Below are positions 17,584-27,119 of a stretch of 64,000 nucleotides of DNA, one piece after another (positions within the stretch are counted from its first letter, which is position 1; each line of letters begins with the position of its first letter). Source of the DNA: Aquirufa aurantiipilula (GTDB taxonomy: Bacteria; Bacteroidota; Bacteroidia; Cytophagales; Spirosomataceae); NCBI RefSeq assembly GCF_019923745.1, contig NZ_JAANOG010000001.1, positions 248,001 to 312,000 on the forward strand. The letters are read 5' to 3'. Under the pieces are notes generated by a model that saw only the letters and a list, made by a program, of their open reading frames with translations, made no database searches and was not told the DNA's origin. The position numbers were made by a program, and so were the translations under genes.

Positions 17584-20500
17584 ATGAGAAAAAAATTACT
17601 TTCAAAGTTCCTATTAAGCATGATATTTGTTTTTTTGGGAATTCAATTGTTTGCTCAAGATCGTTCCATCTCAGGAAAAATTACTTCTGCTGAGGATGGT
17701 TCGGGGATACCTGGAGTATCTGTTTTAATCAAAGGAACAAAAACAGGTACTTCTTCTGATGCTAATGGAAATTTTAAAATTTCTGCATCTTCTTCAGCTG
17801 TATTGGTTATTTCTTCAGTTGGTTATTTGCCGCAGGAGGTTCCTGTCGGTTCCAAGACTCAAATTGACGTTAAACTTACGGCAGATAATACTTCATTAAG
17901 TGAAGTTGTAGTTGTGGGTTATGGTACTCAGAAAAAGAGTCAAATGACTGGAGCTATTTCATCTGTTGGTGCTAAAGAAATTTCTGAATTGCCTGTTACC
18001 AATGCTCGTCAAGCTTTACAAGGTAGAGCGGCTGGTGTTGATGTGGTTCAACCTGGTTCTAAGCCTGGTGCGGGTCCACAAATCCGTATTCGTGGTAGAA
18101 GATCTTTCAATGCTTCCAATGATCCTTTGTATGTAGTAGATGGTATTCCTTTATCAGGAGGTATTGATGATATTAATCCATCTGATATTACATCGATGGA
18201 AGTATTAAAAGATGCTTCTGCTACAGCTATTTATGGTTCTAGAGGTGCAAATGGTGTAGTTATTATTAGTACAAAAAGAGGAAAAGCTGGTAAAACAGTA
18301 GTTTCAGTAGATTCATATTATGGTGTAAATCAGCAGTTGGGTACTATTCAAGTAATGAATGGTGCTGAATTTGCTGAATATAAGCGTGAATCTCGTCGTG
18401 CTGTGGGACAATATCCACTTGGTGCGGGTACTGCTACTGATGATGCTAAGATTTTTGAACCACGCGAATTAACTAGTATAGCTACTGGTAGAAGTACAGA
18501 TTATGTAGGAGGTATGTTGCGTGCAGGTGCTATTCAAAGCCATCAAGTTTCTGTATCTGGAGGGTCTGAGAAAACTACTTTTAATATTTCTGCCAATTAT
18601 TTCAATGATATTGGTGTAGTTAAGATGCAAGATTTTACACGTTATACTTTCCGTGTAAACCTAGATCATCAGATTAATGACAAGATTAAGATTGGTTTAT
18701 CTACTTTAGTGGTCAATAGTTTGCGCAATGGTGAAAACTTAAATATTTTGGGAGGTGCCATGCAGGAAAACCCTTTGGGAGAGCCTTATGATGCTAATGG
18801 TAATTTAGTGTTTCTTCCAACCAATGATGGTTTAAGAACGAACCCATTTTCTGAAATTGTTCCAGGTGCCAACATTGATGAAAATAAACGTTTTAGAACA
18901 TTCAACAGTCTTTATGGCGAATGGAATATTGCTAAAGGTTTGAAATATCGTGTAAATTTTGGTCCAGACTTAACTATTGGCCGTGCCGGTAGATTTATTG
19001 GTGCATTTACCAATAATAACCGTGGTGGTAATGCTAACGGAAGTATTAGTGAGCAGTTCTTATTTAATTGGACTTTGGAAAATGTGATCACTTATAACCG
19101 TAAGTTTAAAGATGTACACAACTTGAATTTTACAGGTTTACAATCTATTCAACGTGATCGCGATGAGCGTACTTCAATTTCTGTAAATGGTATTCCAGCT
19201 GAATCGGAATCTTATCACCGTTTAGGAGATGCTAGTCAGATTACTGGTGCTAATACGGATTTAATTGAATGGACATTACTTTCCTACATGGGTCGTTTGA
19301 ATTACGATTATAAAGAAAAGTATTTAATTACTGCGACTTTACGTGCTGACGGTTCATCTCGTTTTGGTGCGAATACTAAATTCGGACTTTTCCCTTCGGT
19401 AGCGGTTGGTTGGAATATGTCAGAAGAGCCTTTTATCAAGGATATCACTGCCATTGATCAGTTGAAATTACGTGCAAGCTGGGGAGCCATTGGTAATCAA
19501 GCGATTACGCCATATCAAACACAGGCTTTGTTGGGTAGAACCGCTTATGCATGGGATAATGCGGCAGCCTATGGTTACCGTCCAAATACCATCGGAAACC
19601 CAGATTTGCGTTGGGAAACATCTACTACGAAAAACGTAGGTTTAGATTTTAGTTTCTTGCGTGGAAGAATTTCGGGTACAGCTGAATATTATGTAACCAA
19701 TACAACTAATTTATTGGCTCCTCAGCCACTTCCAACTTCGATTGGTTTTGGTGGATTCACTACTAACGTTGGAGAAACTCAAAATACGGGACTTGAATTG
19801 ACTTTGTCTTCTGTCAATGTTGACAAAGGAGGTTTTAATTGGACAACTGATTTAATTTTTAATAGAAATAGAGAATCAATTATTGAATTAGCAAACGGAA
19901 AAGTTGATGATGTCGGAGCGGGTCGTTTTATTGGACAACCTTTAAGTGTATTCTTTGACTACAAAAAAATCGGTATCTGGCAAACTTCAGAAAAAGATGA
20001 GGCTGCTAAATACGGTGATAAAGTAGGTCAAATCAAAGTTCAAGATTTTAATAATGACGGAAAAATTAACGCAGATGATCGTCAAATTTTAGGATCTGCT
20101 GTGCCTTCGTTTACTGCTGGATTAACTAACCGTTTCTCCTACAAAGGATTTGATTTATCTTTCTTTGTTTTCGCTCGTGTTGGACAAATGATTCGTAGCC
20201 GTTTTCATGATAACGTGAATCAATTGGCTGGTCGTTACAACAACTTATCATTGAATTATTGGACACCTAATAATCCAACTAATGAGTTCCCTCAACCTGT
20301 TGTAACACAAGAATTCCCTAAATATGGTAGTGCTTTGACCTATTTTGAAGGATCTTTCTTTAAGATTAGAAACATCAATATTGGTTACAATATTCCTGAA
20401 TCAGTAGCTAAAAAATGGAAGATGGAAAGCATTCGTGTATATGCAAGTATCCAACAACCTTTGATTTTAGCTGAGTACCGTCAGAAATACAAGGGTATTG

Positions 20501-20610
20501 ACCCTGAAACTTATGTTGATGGTGAGCAAGGAGTTGGCGGTGGTGAGGTAAATACCAACGTTTCACCGGCAACTAGTGTATTAACATTCGGTGTAAATCT
20601 TAAATTTTAA
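17584..20610 (+). CDS. SusC/RagA family TonB-linked outer-membrane transporter
   Basis: A 1008-aa outer-membrane barrel that imports ligands captured by its SusD partner using TonB energy. Signal peptide to about residue 24 (QLFA-Q); carboxypeptidase-regulatory-like beta domain about 27-100 (SISGKITSAEDGSGIPGVSV); TonB box EVVVVGYGTQ (about 107-116); plug domain about 120-225 with PLYVVDGIPLSG; then the 22-strand barrel ending in ...VLTFGVNLKF with a terminal Phe. It lacks the N-terminal STN domain used for signalling to FecR/ECF pairs. The substrate is not evident. Confidence 0.95.
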   Translation: MRKKLLSKFLLSMIFVFLGIQLFAQDRSISGKITSAEDGSGIPGVSVLIKGTKTGTSSDANGNFKISASSSAVLVISSVGYLPQEVPVGSKTQIDVKLTADNTSLSEVVVVGYGTQKKSQMTGAISSVGAKEISELPVTNARQALQGRAAGVDVVQPGSKPGAGPQIRIRGRRSFNASNDPLYVVDGIPLSGGIDDINPSDITSMEVLKDASATAIYGSRGANGVVIISTKRGKAGKTVVSVDSYYGVNQQLGTIQVMNGAEFAEYKRESRRAVGQYPLGAGTATDDAKIFEPRELTSIATGRSTDYVGGMLRAGAIQSHQVSVSGGSEKTTFNISANYFNDIGVVKMQDFTRYTFRVNLDHQINDKIKIGLSTLVVNSLRNGENLNILGGAMQENPLGEPYDANGNLVFLPTNDGLRTNPFSEIVPGANIDENKRFRTFNSLYGEWNIAKGLKYRVNFGPDLTIGRAGRFIGAFTNNNRGGNANGSISEQFLFNWTLENVITYNRKFKDVHNLNFTGLQSIQRDRDERTSISVNGIPAESESYHRLGDASQITGANTDLIEWTLLSYMGRLNYDYKEKYLITATLRADGSSRFGANTKFGLFPSVAVGWNMSEEPFIKDITAIDQLKLRASWGAIGNQAITPYQTQALLGRTAYAWDNAAAYGYRPNTIGNPDLRWETSTTKNVGLDFSFLRGRISGTAEYYVTNTTNLLAPQPLPTSIGFGGFTTNVGETQNTGLELTLSSVNVDKGGFNWTTDLIFNRNRESIIELANGKVDDVGAGRFIGQPLSVFFDYKKIGIWQTSEKDEAAKYGDKVGQIKVQDFNNDGKINADDRQILGSAVPSFTAGLTNRFSYKGFDLSFFVFARVGQMIRSRFHDNVNQLAGRYNNLSLNYWTPNNPTNEFPQPVVTQEFPKYGSALTYFEGSFFKIRNINIGYNIPESVAKKWKMESIRVYASIQQPLILAEYRQKYKGIDPETYVDGEQGVGGGEVNTNVSPATSVLTFGVNLKF

Positions 20611-20634
20611 CTATTATTTCAAATATAGATAGAT

Positions 20635-22311
20635 ATGAAAAGCTTTAAATTATTTAAAAAAATAAGTTTTTTAGCAAATTTAGGATTGATTGGAACTTTA
20701 GGATTAGGTTTACAATCTTGTAATGATTTGCTAACAGAAAATGTTGTTTCGCGTATTGGTAATGATTATATCAATACAGCCAAAGGATTGAATGATGCAA
20801 CTAGTGCTGCTTATTCCACCATGAGATCATGGTATGGAACAGAGCGCGGTATGAATTTAACAATTTTTGGTACGGACTCTTACACTAATGGTGCTGATGG
20901 TAGCTGGAAATTTATGAATACGTACACAACGGATTTTGATACCAGAAATGGTTTATTGGCTGAAATTTGGAATGATTTTTACCAAGGTATCAACACTTGT
21001 AATGCCATTATTGAACGTGCTCCTACAGTAACAGGTTTGGCTGAAAGTGTTAAGAAGCAGCGTGTTGCAGAAGCTAAATTTATTCGTGCTCATCATTATT
21101 TCATTTTCACCCAATTATTTGGAGGTGTGGATCTTCGTTTAAAAGAAACATTGGCTCCTACGAAAGTTGTGAAAAGAAGTACTGTTGCCGAACAATACGC
21201 GCAAATTATCAAAGATTTGAATGAGGCTATCCCAGATTTAGAAAATAAATCTAGATCCGCTGATTATGGTCGTGCCACTCGCGCAGCTGCGGAGCATCTT
21301 TTAGGAAGGGTTTATTTAACCAAGGCTACTTCATCTGCTAAAGCTGGAGATGATTATGCCAAGGCAATCGCCAATTTTAAAAATGTGATAGCTAACTATG
21401 GATTAACTTTATTACCCAACTTCGCGGACGTCCACAAGCAAGGAAACGAAATGAATAATGAGGTAATTTGGTCAATTCAATATACCAGAGATCCATTAAC
21501 TAATGCAGGTGGAAATAATGCCCACGTATTTTTTGGTATGGAGTATGATGTATTACCAGGAATGCAAAGAGATACGGAAAATGGTCGTCCATTTAAGCGT
21601 TATATGCCAACGAAATATACTTTAGATGTTGTTTTTAACAACAGAGATGTGGATAGTCGTTATAAGAAAACATTTAAGGATACATACTACTCTAACAAGC
21701 CAGGTACATATAATACGAGCTTTGATTTAACGAAAAAGACAGTTACGTTTGCTTTGGGTGATACGGCTATTTTCTTACCAGGTTATGAAATGTCTGACTC
21801 TGAACGTGCCAAGAAGAAATATCAAGTATTAGTGCCTTCACGTTATGATGAGCGTATTTTCCCTGCCATTAATAAGCACTTTGATGGAGGCCGTGTGGAT
21901 AGAACGCAGTTTGAAGGTGGTCGTGATTTTATTGCTTTCCGTTTAGCTGATACGTATTTAATGTTAGCAGAAGCTCAATATTTTTCTGGCCTAAAAGCTG
22001 ATGCTGCGGCTAATTACAACATCATACGTCGTCGTGCTGCATGGCCCGGAAAAGAAAATGAAATGGTGGTTAAAGCGGATGATTTAAACATCGAATTCGT
22101 TATGGATGAGCGGGAGAGAGAATTAATCGGTGAACAATCCCGTTGGTTGGATTTAGCTCGTTGGGGTAATTTGATAGATCGTGTTAAAAAATACAATCCT
22201 CAAGCAGCACCATTTATTAAAGCTCACCATGTGTTAAGACCTATTCCTCAATTACAAATTGACCGAGCAGAAGGTACTTCCACAGGATTCCCACAAAATC
22301 CAGGCTATTAA
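20635..22311 (+). CDS. SusD/RagB family nutrient-binding lipoprotein
   Basis: A 558-aa surface lipoprotein that caps the SusC barrel. The lipobox is GLGLQS-C29. A RagB/SusD N-terminal helical region (about 40-250, with RAHHYFIFTQLFGGVDLRLKE) is followed by the C-terminal domain (FRLADTYLMLAEAQ, DERERELIGEQSRWLDLARWG, then LRPIPQLQIDR). All are family hallmarks. It follows susC by 24 nt, so the two form one unit. The terminator at 22335-22368 follows. Confidence 0.95.
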   Translation: MKSFKLFKKISFLANLGLIGTLGLGLQSCNDLLTENVVSRIGNDYINTAKGLNDATSAAYSTMRSWYGTERGMNLTIFGTDSYTNGADGSWKFMNTYTTDFDTRNGLLAEIWNDFYQGINTCNAIIERAPTVTGLAESVKKQRVAEAKFIRAHHYFIFTQLFGGVDLRLKETLAPTKVVKRSTVAEQYAQIIKDLNEAIPDLENKSRSADYGRATRAAAEHLLGRVYLTKATSSAKAGDDYAKAIANFKNVIANYGLTLLPNFADVHKQGNEMNNEVIWSIQYTRDPLTNAGGNNAHVFFGMEYDVLPGMQRDTENGRPFKRYMPTKYTLDVVFNNRDVDSRYKKTFKDTYYSNKPGTYNTSFDLTKKTVTFALGDTAIFLPGYEMSDSERAKKKYQVLVPSRYDERIFPAINKHFDGGRVDRTQFEGGRDFIAFRLADTYLMLAEAQYFSGLKADAAANYNIIRRRAAWPGKENEMVVKADDLNIEFVMDERERELIGEQSRWLDLARWGNLIDRVKKYNPQAAPFIKAHHVLRPIPQLQIDRAEGTSTGFPQNPGY

Positions 22312-22334
22312 TGTCAATTTGATTTTGTTATTTT

Positions 22335-22368
22335 GTAAAATTCCGAGGAGTCATTCTCGGAATTTTAC
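22335..22368 (+). terminator. Hairpin after susD
   Basis: A 13-bp perfect stem pairs 22335-22347 with 22356-22368 around an 8-nt loop (GAGTCATT). The T-run after it is short. It probably reduces read-through from susCD into the DUF6807 gene and thereby sets relative levels. Confidence 0.65.
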
Positions 22369-22383
22369 TTTAAACTTATTTTT

Positions 22384-23433
22384 ATGAAAAAATTATTTTT
22401 AATTCTATCAACTTGCCTTGCCTTTCAGGTAAGTGCTCAAAACCAGTCGGTTAGCTTTAAGAAAAACGATGCTGAGAAGAAAATTGATGTCTTAGTTGGC
22501 GGTAAATACTTCACATCTTACTTTTTCCCTGGAGAAGCCATTTTGAAAAAAGCGGTTCTTTTTCCTATTCTTAGTGCAAAAGGAAGTACCATTACTCGTG
22601 GTTATCCTGTAGCTATTCGTCCGGGAGAGCGTACAGATCACCCGCACCACGTGGGGATGTGGTTAAATTATGAGGATGTCAATGGTTTTGACTATTGGAA
22701 TAATTCCAATAATATTTCAGATGGAATGAAAAGCCATAAATTTGGAACCATAGTTCATGAGCAAGTATTGAACATGAAACCAGGTAAAGAAAAAGGAGAA
22801 TTAGCCGTGTCTGCGACTTGGATAGATAGTGATGGAAAAGGAGCCAAAGTATTAGCTGAGAAAACTTCCTATGCTTTTTCAGGTACTTCTGATGTACGTG
22901 TTATTGATAGAATTACCACTTTAACAGCCTTAGCTGAAACAGTGTTATTTAAAGATGTTAAAGATGGAATGTTTGCTATTCGTGTAGCTCGTCAATTAGA
23001 GATACCTTCTAATAAACCCGATATTTTCACGGATGCACATGGTGTAGAGACTAAGGTGCCAGTATTGGATAATACAGGTGTAAGTGGCGATTATGAAAGT
23101 AGTGAAGGAATTACAGGTGAGAAAGTTTGGAGTACACGTGCTAAATGGATGAATTTGAAAGGAGTTTTGGATAATCATCCTATTAACATTGCTATTTTAG
23201 ATCACCCTGCCAACGTAAGTTATCCAAGTTATTGGCATGCTCGAGGCTATGGATTATTTGCAGTAAATCCATTAGGTGCCAAAGTATTTAGTAATGGAAA
23301 GGATGAACGAAATTTGACTTTGAAAAAAGGGGAATCCGTTACTTTTAGATATAGAACAGTCATTGCGGATAAGCAATTGACTAAGGATGTTTTAGATAAG
23401 ATGCAAGCAGATTTTGCGAAGCAAGTAAAATAG
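22384..23433 (+). CDS. DUF6807 (PmoA-like) family secreted protein
   Basis: A 349-aa protein with a signal peptide (cleavage near residue 18, QVSA-Q). It matches the family annotated as PmoA or DUF6807 in Bacteroidota and Planctomycetota. The His-rich motif RTDHPHHVGMW and the later YWHARGYGLFAVNPLG are characteristic. The name PmoA is misleading; it is unrelated to membrane methane monooxygenase as far as the sequence shows. The family often sits with sugar-oxidoreductase and SusCD genes, so a role on a carbohydrate is inferred. Reaction unknown. Confidence 0.8.
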   Translation: MKKLFLILSTCLAFQVSAQNQSVSFKKNDAEKKIDVLVGGKYFTSYFFPGEAILKKAVLFPILSAKGSTITRGYPVAIRPGERTDHPHHVGMWLNYEDVNGFDYWNNSNNISDGMKSHKFGTIVHEQVLNMKPGKEKGELAVSATWIDSDGKGAKVLAEKTSYAFSGTSDVRVIDRITTLTALAETVLFKDVKDGMFAIRVARQLEIPSNKPDIFTDAHGVETKVPVLDNTGVSGDYESSEGITGEKVWSTRAKWMNLKGVLDNHPINIAILDHPANVSYPSYWHARGYGLFAVNPLGAKVFSNGKDERNLTLKKGESVTFRYRTVIADKQLTKDVLDKMQADFAKQVK

Positions 23434-23459
23434 ACTATTTCTATTTCACGAAAAATCTG

Positions 23460-23495
23460 TATTTTTGCAGCGTATCAGGGGCTCTTTGAGCCCCT
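23460..23495 (+). promoter_or_regulatory. Promoter -7 box and leader hairpin of the beta-CASP gene
   Basis: TATTTTTG at 23460-23467 fits TAnnTTTG; the -33 box is weak. Downstream, AGGGGCTC (23477-23484) pairs with GAGCCCCT (23488-23495) around TTT, 14 nt before the ATG at 23510. The hairpin could end the upstream transcript or be a stable leader of this mRNA. Confidence 0.55.
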
Positions 23496-23509
23496 ATTTA
23501 TTTGATTTT

Positions 23510-24934
23510 ATGAAGCTACAATTTTTAGGTGCGGCCAAACAAGTGACAGGAAGTATGTATTTACTTGAATTGGAAGATGGCTTTAAGATTTTGATTGATT
23601 GTGGTACAGATATGGAGCGGGAGATTGATTTCGATGAGCCCTATGAAAGCAAAGCATTTTTTCCATTTGATGCCTCTCTAATAAATTTAGTCATTCTTAC
23701 TCATGCCCATATTGACCATTCAGGTAATATCCCTATGTTGTATCGTGAGGGTTACGAAGGCCAAGTACTTTGTACGCCACCTACTGCTGAGTTAGCAGAA
23801 TTACTTTTAATGGACTCTGCCAATTTGCATTTAAGAAAACTAAAGGCAGCTCAAGGGGAAAGTCGTAAGAAACATAAGCAAATGGATCGCCTTTTACGCA
23901 AAGGAGATCTTTATTTACAGAAGGACGTAGAACATTCGGTCAATCATTTTATAACAATTCCTTTTAGCAAGAAATTCAGAGCTACGGATAATTTAGAAAT
24001 CACCTTTATTCCTGCTGGTCACTTATTAGGAGCTGCGCACGTACATTTAGGTATTACTGAAAATGGAGTTAAGAAAACCCTTGGATTCAGTGGAGATATT
24101 GGAAGGAAAAATTATCCTTTGCATATAGATCCTCAGACTATGCCTGCTTGTGATTATTTGGTTTGTGAAACTACCTATGGTAATCGTATCCATGAAGACA
24201 AAGAAAGTACAAAGAAGGCTTTAGGTGATATCATTAAAGCAACTTGTATTGATAAACCCGGAAGACTAATCATACCTGCATTTTCAGTAGGTCGAACCCA
24301 AGCAGTGCTATATACACTCAATCGATTGATCGAAGAAGATCATTTTCCTGCTATTCGTGTATTTACAGATAGTCCAATGGGAAAAAGTTCAACTCGAATT
24401 TATACCAAATATTCATCTTACTTGAATCAAGAAGCTAGAGAATTTCAAGCGGATTATGATGAATTATTCGACTTTGATAATTTGAAATTCTTGCAGACAG
24501 AGAAAGAAAGTAGAGCAATTAAAAATTACCATGAACCATGTATCATCATTTCTTCTTCAGGAATGATATCCGGTGGGAGGGTAGAGACACATATTGCCGA
24601 TAATATATCCAATACCTATTGTACCATTTTGTTGATTGGTTATGCGGCTGAAGGTACTTTGGGTAGACAGTTATTAGCTGGAACCGACCATATTCAAGTA
24701 CGAGATCGTGAATATAAAGTTTATGCTCAAATACGTAAAATTGATGTTTTCTCTGGTCATGCTGATAAACTAGGTCTATTGGATTTCATGAAAGTTCAGA
24801 ATCCATCAACACTTAAAAAAGTGTTTCTTTCACATGGTGAAGAAGAAAGTATGGTAGAATTCAAAGAAGAGTTAACAAATTTGGGATATCAGGATGTTAT
24901 TTTGCCTGAAAAGAATCAAACTTTCATTCTTTAA
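23510..24934 (+). CDS. Metallo-beta-lactamase/beta-CASP family ribonuclease-like protein
   Basis: A 474-aa protein of the MBL fold with beta-CASP insert and Zn-dependent metabolism (RMMBL) domain, related to archaeal and bacterial CPSF-like nucleases. The metal motif is HAHIDH (65-70); others are AGHLLGAAHV, SGDIGRKNYPL, CETTYGNR, and the later SSSGMISGGRVETH and FSGHADKLGLL. RNA processing is the likely function, the exact substrate unknown. ATG at 23510 is chosen because the in-frame extension to 23465 runs through the promoter and leader hairpin. Confidence 0.87.
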   Translation: MKLQFLGAAKQVTGSMYLLELEDGFKILIDCGTDMEREIDFDEPYESKAFFPFDASLINLVILTHAHIDHSGNIPMLYREGYEGQVLCTPPTAELAELLLMDSANLHLRKLKAAQGESRKKHKQMDRLLRKGDLYLQKDVEHSVNHFITIPFSKKFRATDNLEITFIPAGHLLGAAHVHLGITENGVKKTLGFSGDIGRKNYPLHIDPQTMPACDYLVCETTYGNRIHEDKESTKKALGDIIKATCIDKPGRLIIPAFSVGRTQAVLYTLNRLIEEDHFPAIRVFTDSPMGKSSTRIYTKYSSYLNQEAREFQADYDELFDFDNLKFLQTEKESRAIKNYHEPCIIISSSGMISGGRVETHIADNISNTYCTILLIGYAAEGTLGRQLLAGTDHIQVRDREYKVYAQIRKIDVFSGHADKLGLLDFMKVQNPSTLKKVFLSHGEEESMVEFKEELTNLGYQDVILPEKNQTFIL

Positions 24935-24967
24935 TTGATAATTTTACAATTGAAATTAACATCTACT

Positions 24968-25924
24968 ATGAGAACATTATTAGAATTTGAAAAGCCAATT
25001 GCTGAATTAGAGCATAAGTTGATAGAAATGCGCAAATTAGCAATTGAAAATAATGTCGATGTCACTGCTACAGTACAATCATTGACAGAAAAAATTCTAG
25101 AATTGAAAAAAGAGACATTTTCTAATTTAACTCGTTGGCAACGTGTTCAATTATCCAGACATCCTGATCGCCCTTATACTTTTGACTATATTGAGAAAAT
25201 GTGTGAAGAGTTCATCGAGATTCATGGTGATCGCTCGGTAGCAGACGATAAAGCCATGGTAGGTGGTTTTGGGAATATTGACGGGGAGTTTTCCGTGATG
25301 TTTATTGGTCAACAAAAAGGTCGTAATACCAAACAAAGACAGTATCGTAATTTTGGTATGCCCAATCCTGAAGGTTATCGCAAAGCTTTGCGCCTCATGA
25401 AAATGGCGGAGAAATTCAATAAGCCTATTGTATGTTTGATTGATACTCCAGGTGCATTTCCAGGCTTAGAAGCAGAAGAAAGAGGGCAAGGTGAAGCTAT
25501 TGCTCGAAATATTCGCGACATGTTTATGTTGAAAGTGCCTGTTATTTGCATCATCATTGGTGAAGGTGCATCAGGTGGGGCTTTGGGTATAGCGGTTGGA
25601 GATCGTGTCTTAATGATGGAAAATACCTGGTATTCGGTAATTTCTCCTGAATCTTGTTCTTCTATTTTATGGAGATCTTGGAACTATAAGGAACAGGCTG
25701 CTGAAGCATTGAAATTAACAGCCAATGATATGGAACAAAATGGTTTGATTGATGGAATTATTCCTGAGCCATTAGGTGGAGCACATTTAGATCCAGAAGC
25801 AGCTGCGGCAAAAATGAAAGCAGTCATCAAAGAAGAGTTGAAAAAGCTTTGTGCTATGGATACTCGTGCAAGAATTGATGCACGTATAGATAAGTACGGT
25901 AAAATGGGTGTTGTTGTAGAATAA
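24968..25924 (+). CDS. accA: Acetyl-CoA carboxylase carboxyltransferase subunit alpha
   Basis: A 318-aa AccA, the usual length, which together with AccD moves the carboxyl group from biotin to acetyl-CoA to make malonyl-CoA. It starts [17 protein letters not shown], has [39 protein letters not shown], and [15 protein letters not shown] (oxyanion Gly pairs). The upstream TTG at 24935 is rejected because homologues begin at [10 protein letters not shown]. It lies 33 nt after the beta-CASP gene and 5 nt before the HAD gene. Confidence 0.96.
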   Translation: MRTLLEFEKPIAELEHKLIEMRKLAIENNVDVTATVQSLTEKILELKKETFSNLTRWQRVQLSRHPDRPYTFDYIEKMCEEFIEIHGDRSVADDKAMVGGFGNIDGEFSVMFIGQQKGRNTKQRQYRNFGMPNPEGYRKALRLMKMAEKFNKPIVCLIDTPGAFPGLEAEERGQGEAIARNIRDMFMLKVPVICIIIGEGASGGALGIAVGDRVLMMENTWYSVISPESCSSILWRSWNYKEQAAEALKLTANDMEQNGLIDGIIPEPLGGAHLDPEAAAAKMKAVIKEELKKLCAMDTRARIDARIDKYGKMGVVVE

Positions 25925-25929
25925 GCATT

Positions 25930-26568
25930 ATGTCTTTAAGCAAGCCATCCCTTCTATTTGATTTAGGTAATGTGCTTTTGCCCATAGATTTAAACAAGAC
26001 GTACCAAGCTTTTGCTGATTTATCAAGTAAATATTCTGCTGAGGAAGTAAAGGAATTGACTCATAGTCAATCACTTTGGGCAGCATATGAAAGTGGTTTA
26101 CAAAGCGACAATGAGTTTCGAGATTATCTTAGGGAATCCTTAGATTTATCCTGTACGGATGGTCAATTTGATCAAGCATTTTCTTCGCTCTTGTTGGATT
26201 TTCATCCAGGTGTGTATGCATGGTTGGAAAATTTGTCACATCAATATCCACTATTTCTATTGAGTAATACGAGCGCTATCCATGCTCAACATTTCACACA
26301 AGTCCCTTTAGGGCCCAAAGGAGAGAATTTATTTTCCTTGTTTCAAAAAGTATATTTTTCATTTGATTTAGGCATGATAAAACCAGATGAAAACATTTAT
26401 CACCACGTTCTTCAAGATTTATCGTTAAAACCAGAAAATCTTGTTTTTTTTGATGATAATTTTCATAATATTGAATCAGCAAAACGAGTAGGCATTGATG
26501 GAGTGCTCATTAATCCTTCGTGTTCTTTAAAACAAATTGACTCCTATTTATTGCAATTATGCTCATAA
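25930..26568 (+). CDS. HAD family hydrolase (YihX-like)
   Basis: A 212-aa haloacid-dehalogenase superfamily phosphatase with a helical cap (subclass I). Motif I is FDLGNVLLPID, where the second Asp position of the usual DxD is replaced by Asn as in YihX-type glucose-1-phosphatases; motif II LLSNTSA; motif III Lys in MIKPDENIY; motif IV FFDDNFHNIESA. The substrate is a small phosphorylated metabolite, not identified. It overlaps the acyltransferase start by 10 nt, so the two are coupled. Confidence 0.82.
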   Translation: MSLSKPSLLFDLGNVLLPIDLNKTYQAFADLSSKYSAEEVKELTHSQSLWAAYESGLQSDNEFRDYLRESLDLSCTDGQFDQAFSSLLLDFHPGVYAWLENLSHQYPLFLLSNTSAIHAQHFTQVPLGPKGENLFSLFQKVYFSFDLGMIKPDENIYHHVLQDLSLKPENLVFFDDNFHNIESAKRVGIDGVLINPSCSLKQIDSYLLQLCS

Positions 26569-27119
26569 AATCTGCATTGTTCGACTTATTCTTTAAGGGA
26601 ATGGGTTGGGAAATGAAAGGAAATATTCCGAGAGATATTCCTAAAAGTATTGTTATCGTTTGCCCGCACGCAACCTGGGTTGATTTTCCTATTGGATTAG
26701 GTGTTCGATCCTTATTGAAAATGAAAATCTATTTTTGGGGCAAACAAGAACTTTTCAAAGGTGCTTTTGGTTGGTTATTTCGCTGGTTAGGTGGATACCC
26801 TGTTGATAGATCAAAAAATCAAAATTTAGTAAGTGCTATTGTCGATATATATCAAGCAAATACCTATTTCCATGCCGCCTTGGCACCTGAAGGTACACGA
26901 AAAGATGTTCAAGAATTAAAAACTGGATTTTATCACATTGCAGTCCAAGCAAATATTCCTATCATCATGGTAGGTTTTGATTATGTAAATAAATGGGTTC
27001 ATATCAATGATCCATTTTATCCAAGTGGAGATTTTGAGGTAGATAAAAAAGTAATTGCGAATTATTATGCTTCAATTCCTGGTACTCAAAAATCCTGGAT
27101 TAAAAACTACTTAGCTTGA
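26559..27119 (+). CDS. PlsC-type 1-acylglycerol-3-phosphate acyltransferase
   Basis: A 186-aa LPLAT-superfamily protein, short as in many Bacteroidota. The HX4D catalytic motif is H37-ATWV-D42; the second block is APEGTRKDVQELKTGFYHIA with the EGTR motif that binds the phosphate of the acceptor; then IPIIMVGFDY. It acylates lysophosphatidate or a similar lipid at the inner membrane (inference on acceptor). Its 3' end overlaps convergent lpxB by 13 nt. Confidence 0.82.
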   Translation: MLIKSALFDLFFKGMGWEMKGNIPRDIPKSIVIVCPHATWVDFPIGLGVRSLLKMKIYFWGKQELFKGAFGWLFRWLGGYPVDRSKNQNLVSAIVDIYQANTYFHAALAPEGTRKDVQELKTGFYHIAVQANIPIIMVGFDYVNKWVHINDPFYPSGDFEVDKKVIANYYASIPGTQKSWIKNYLA

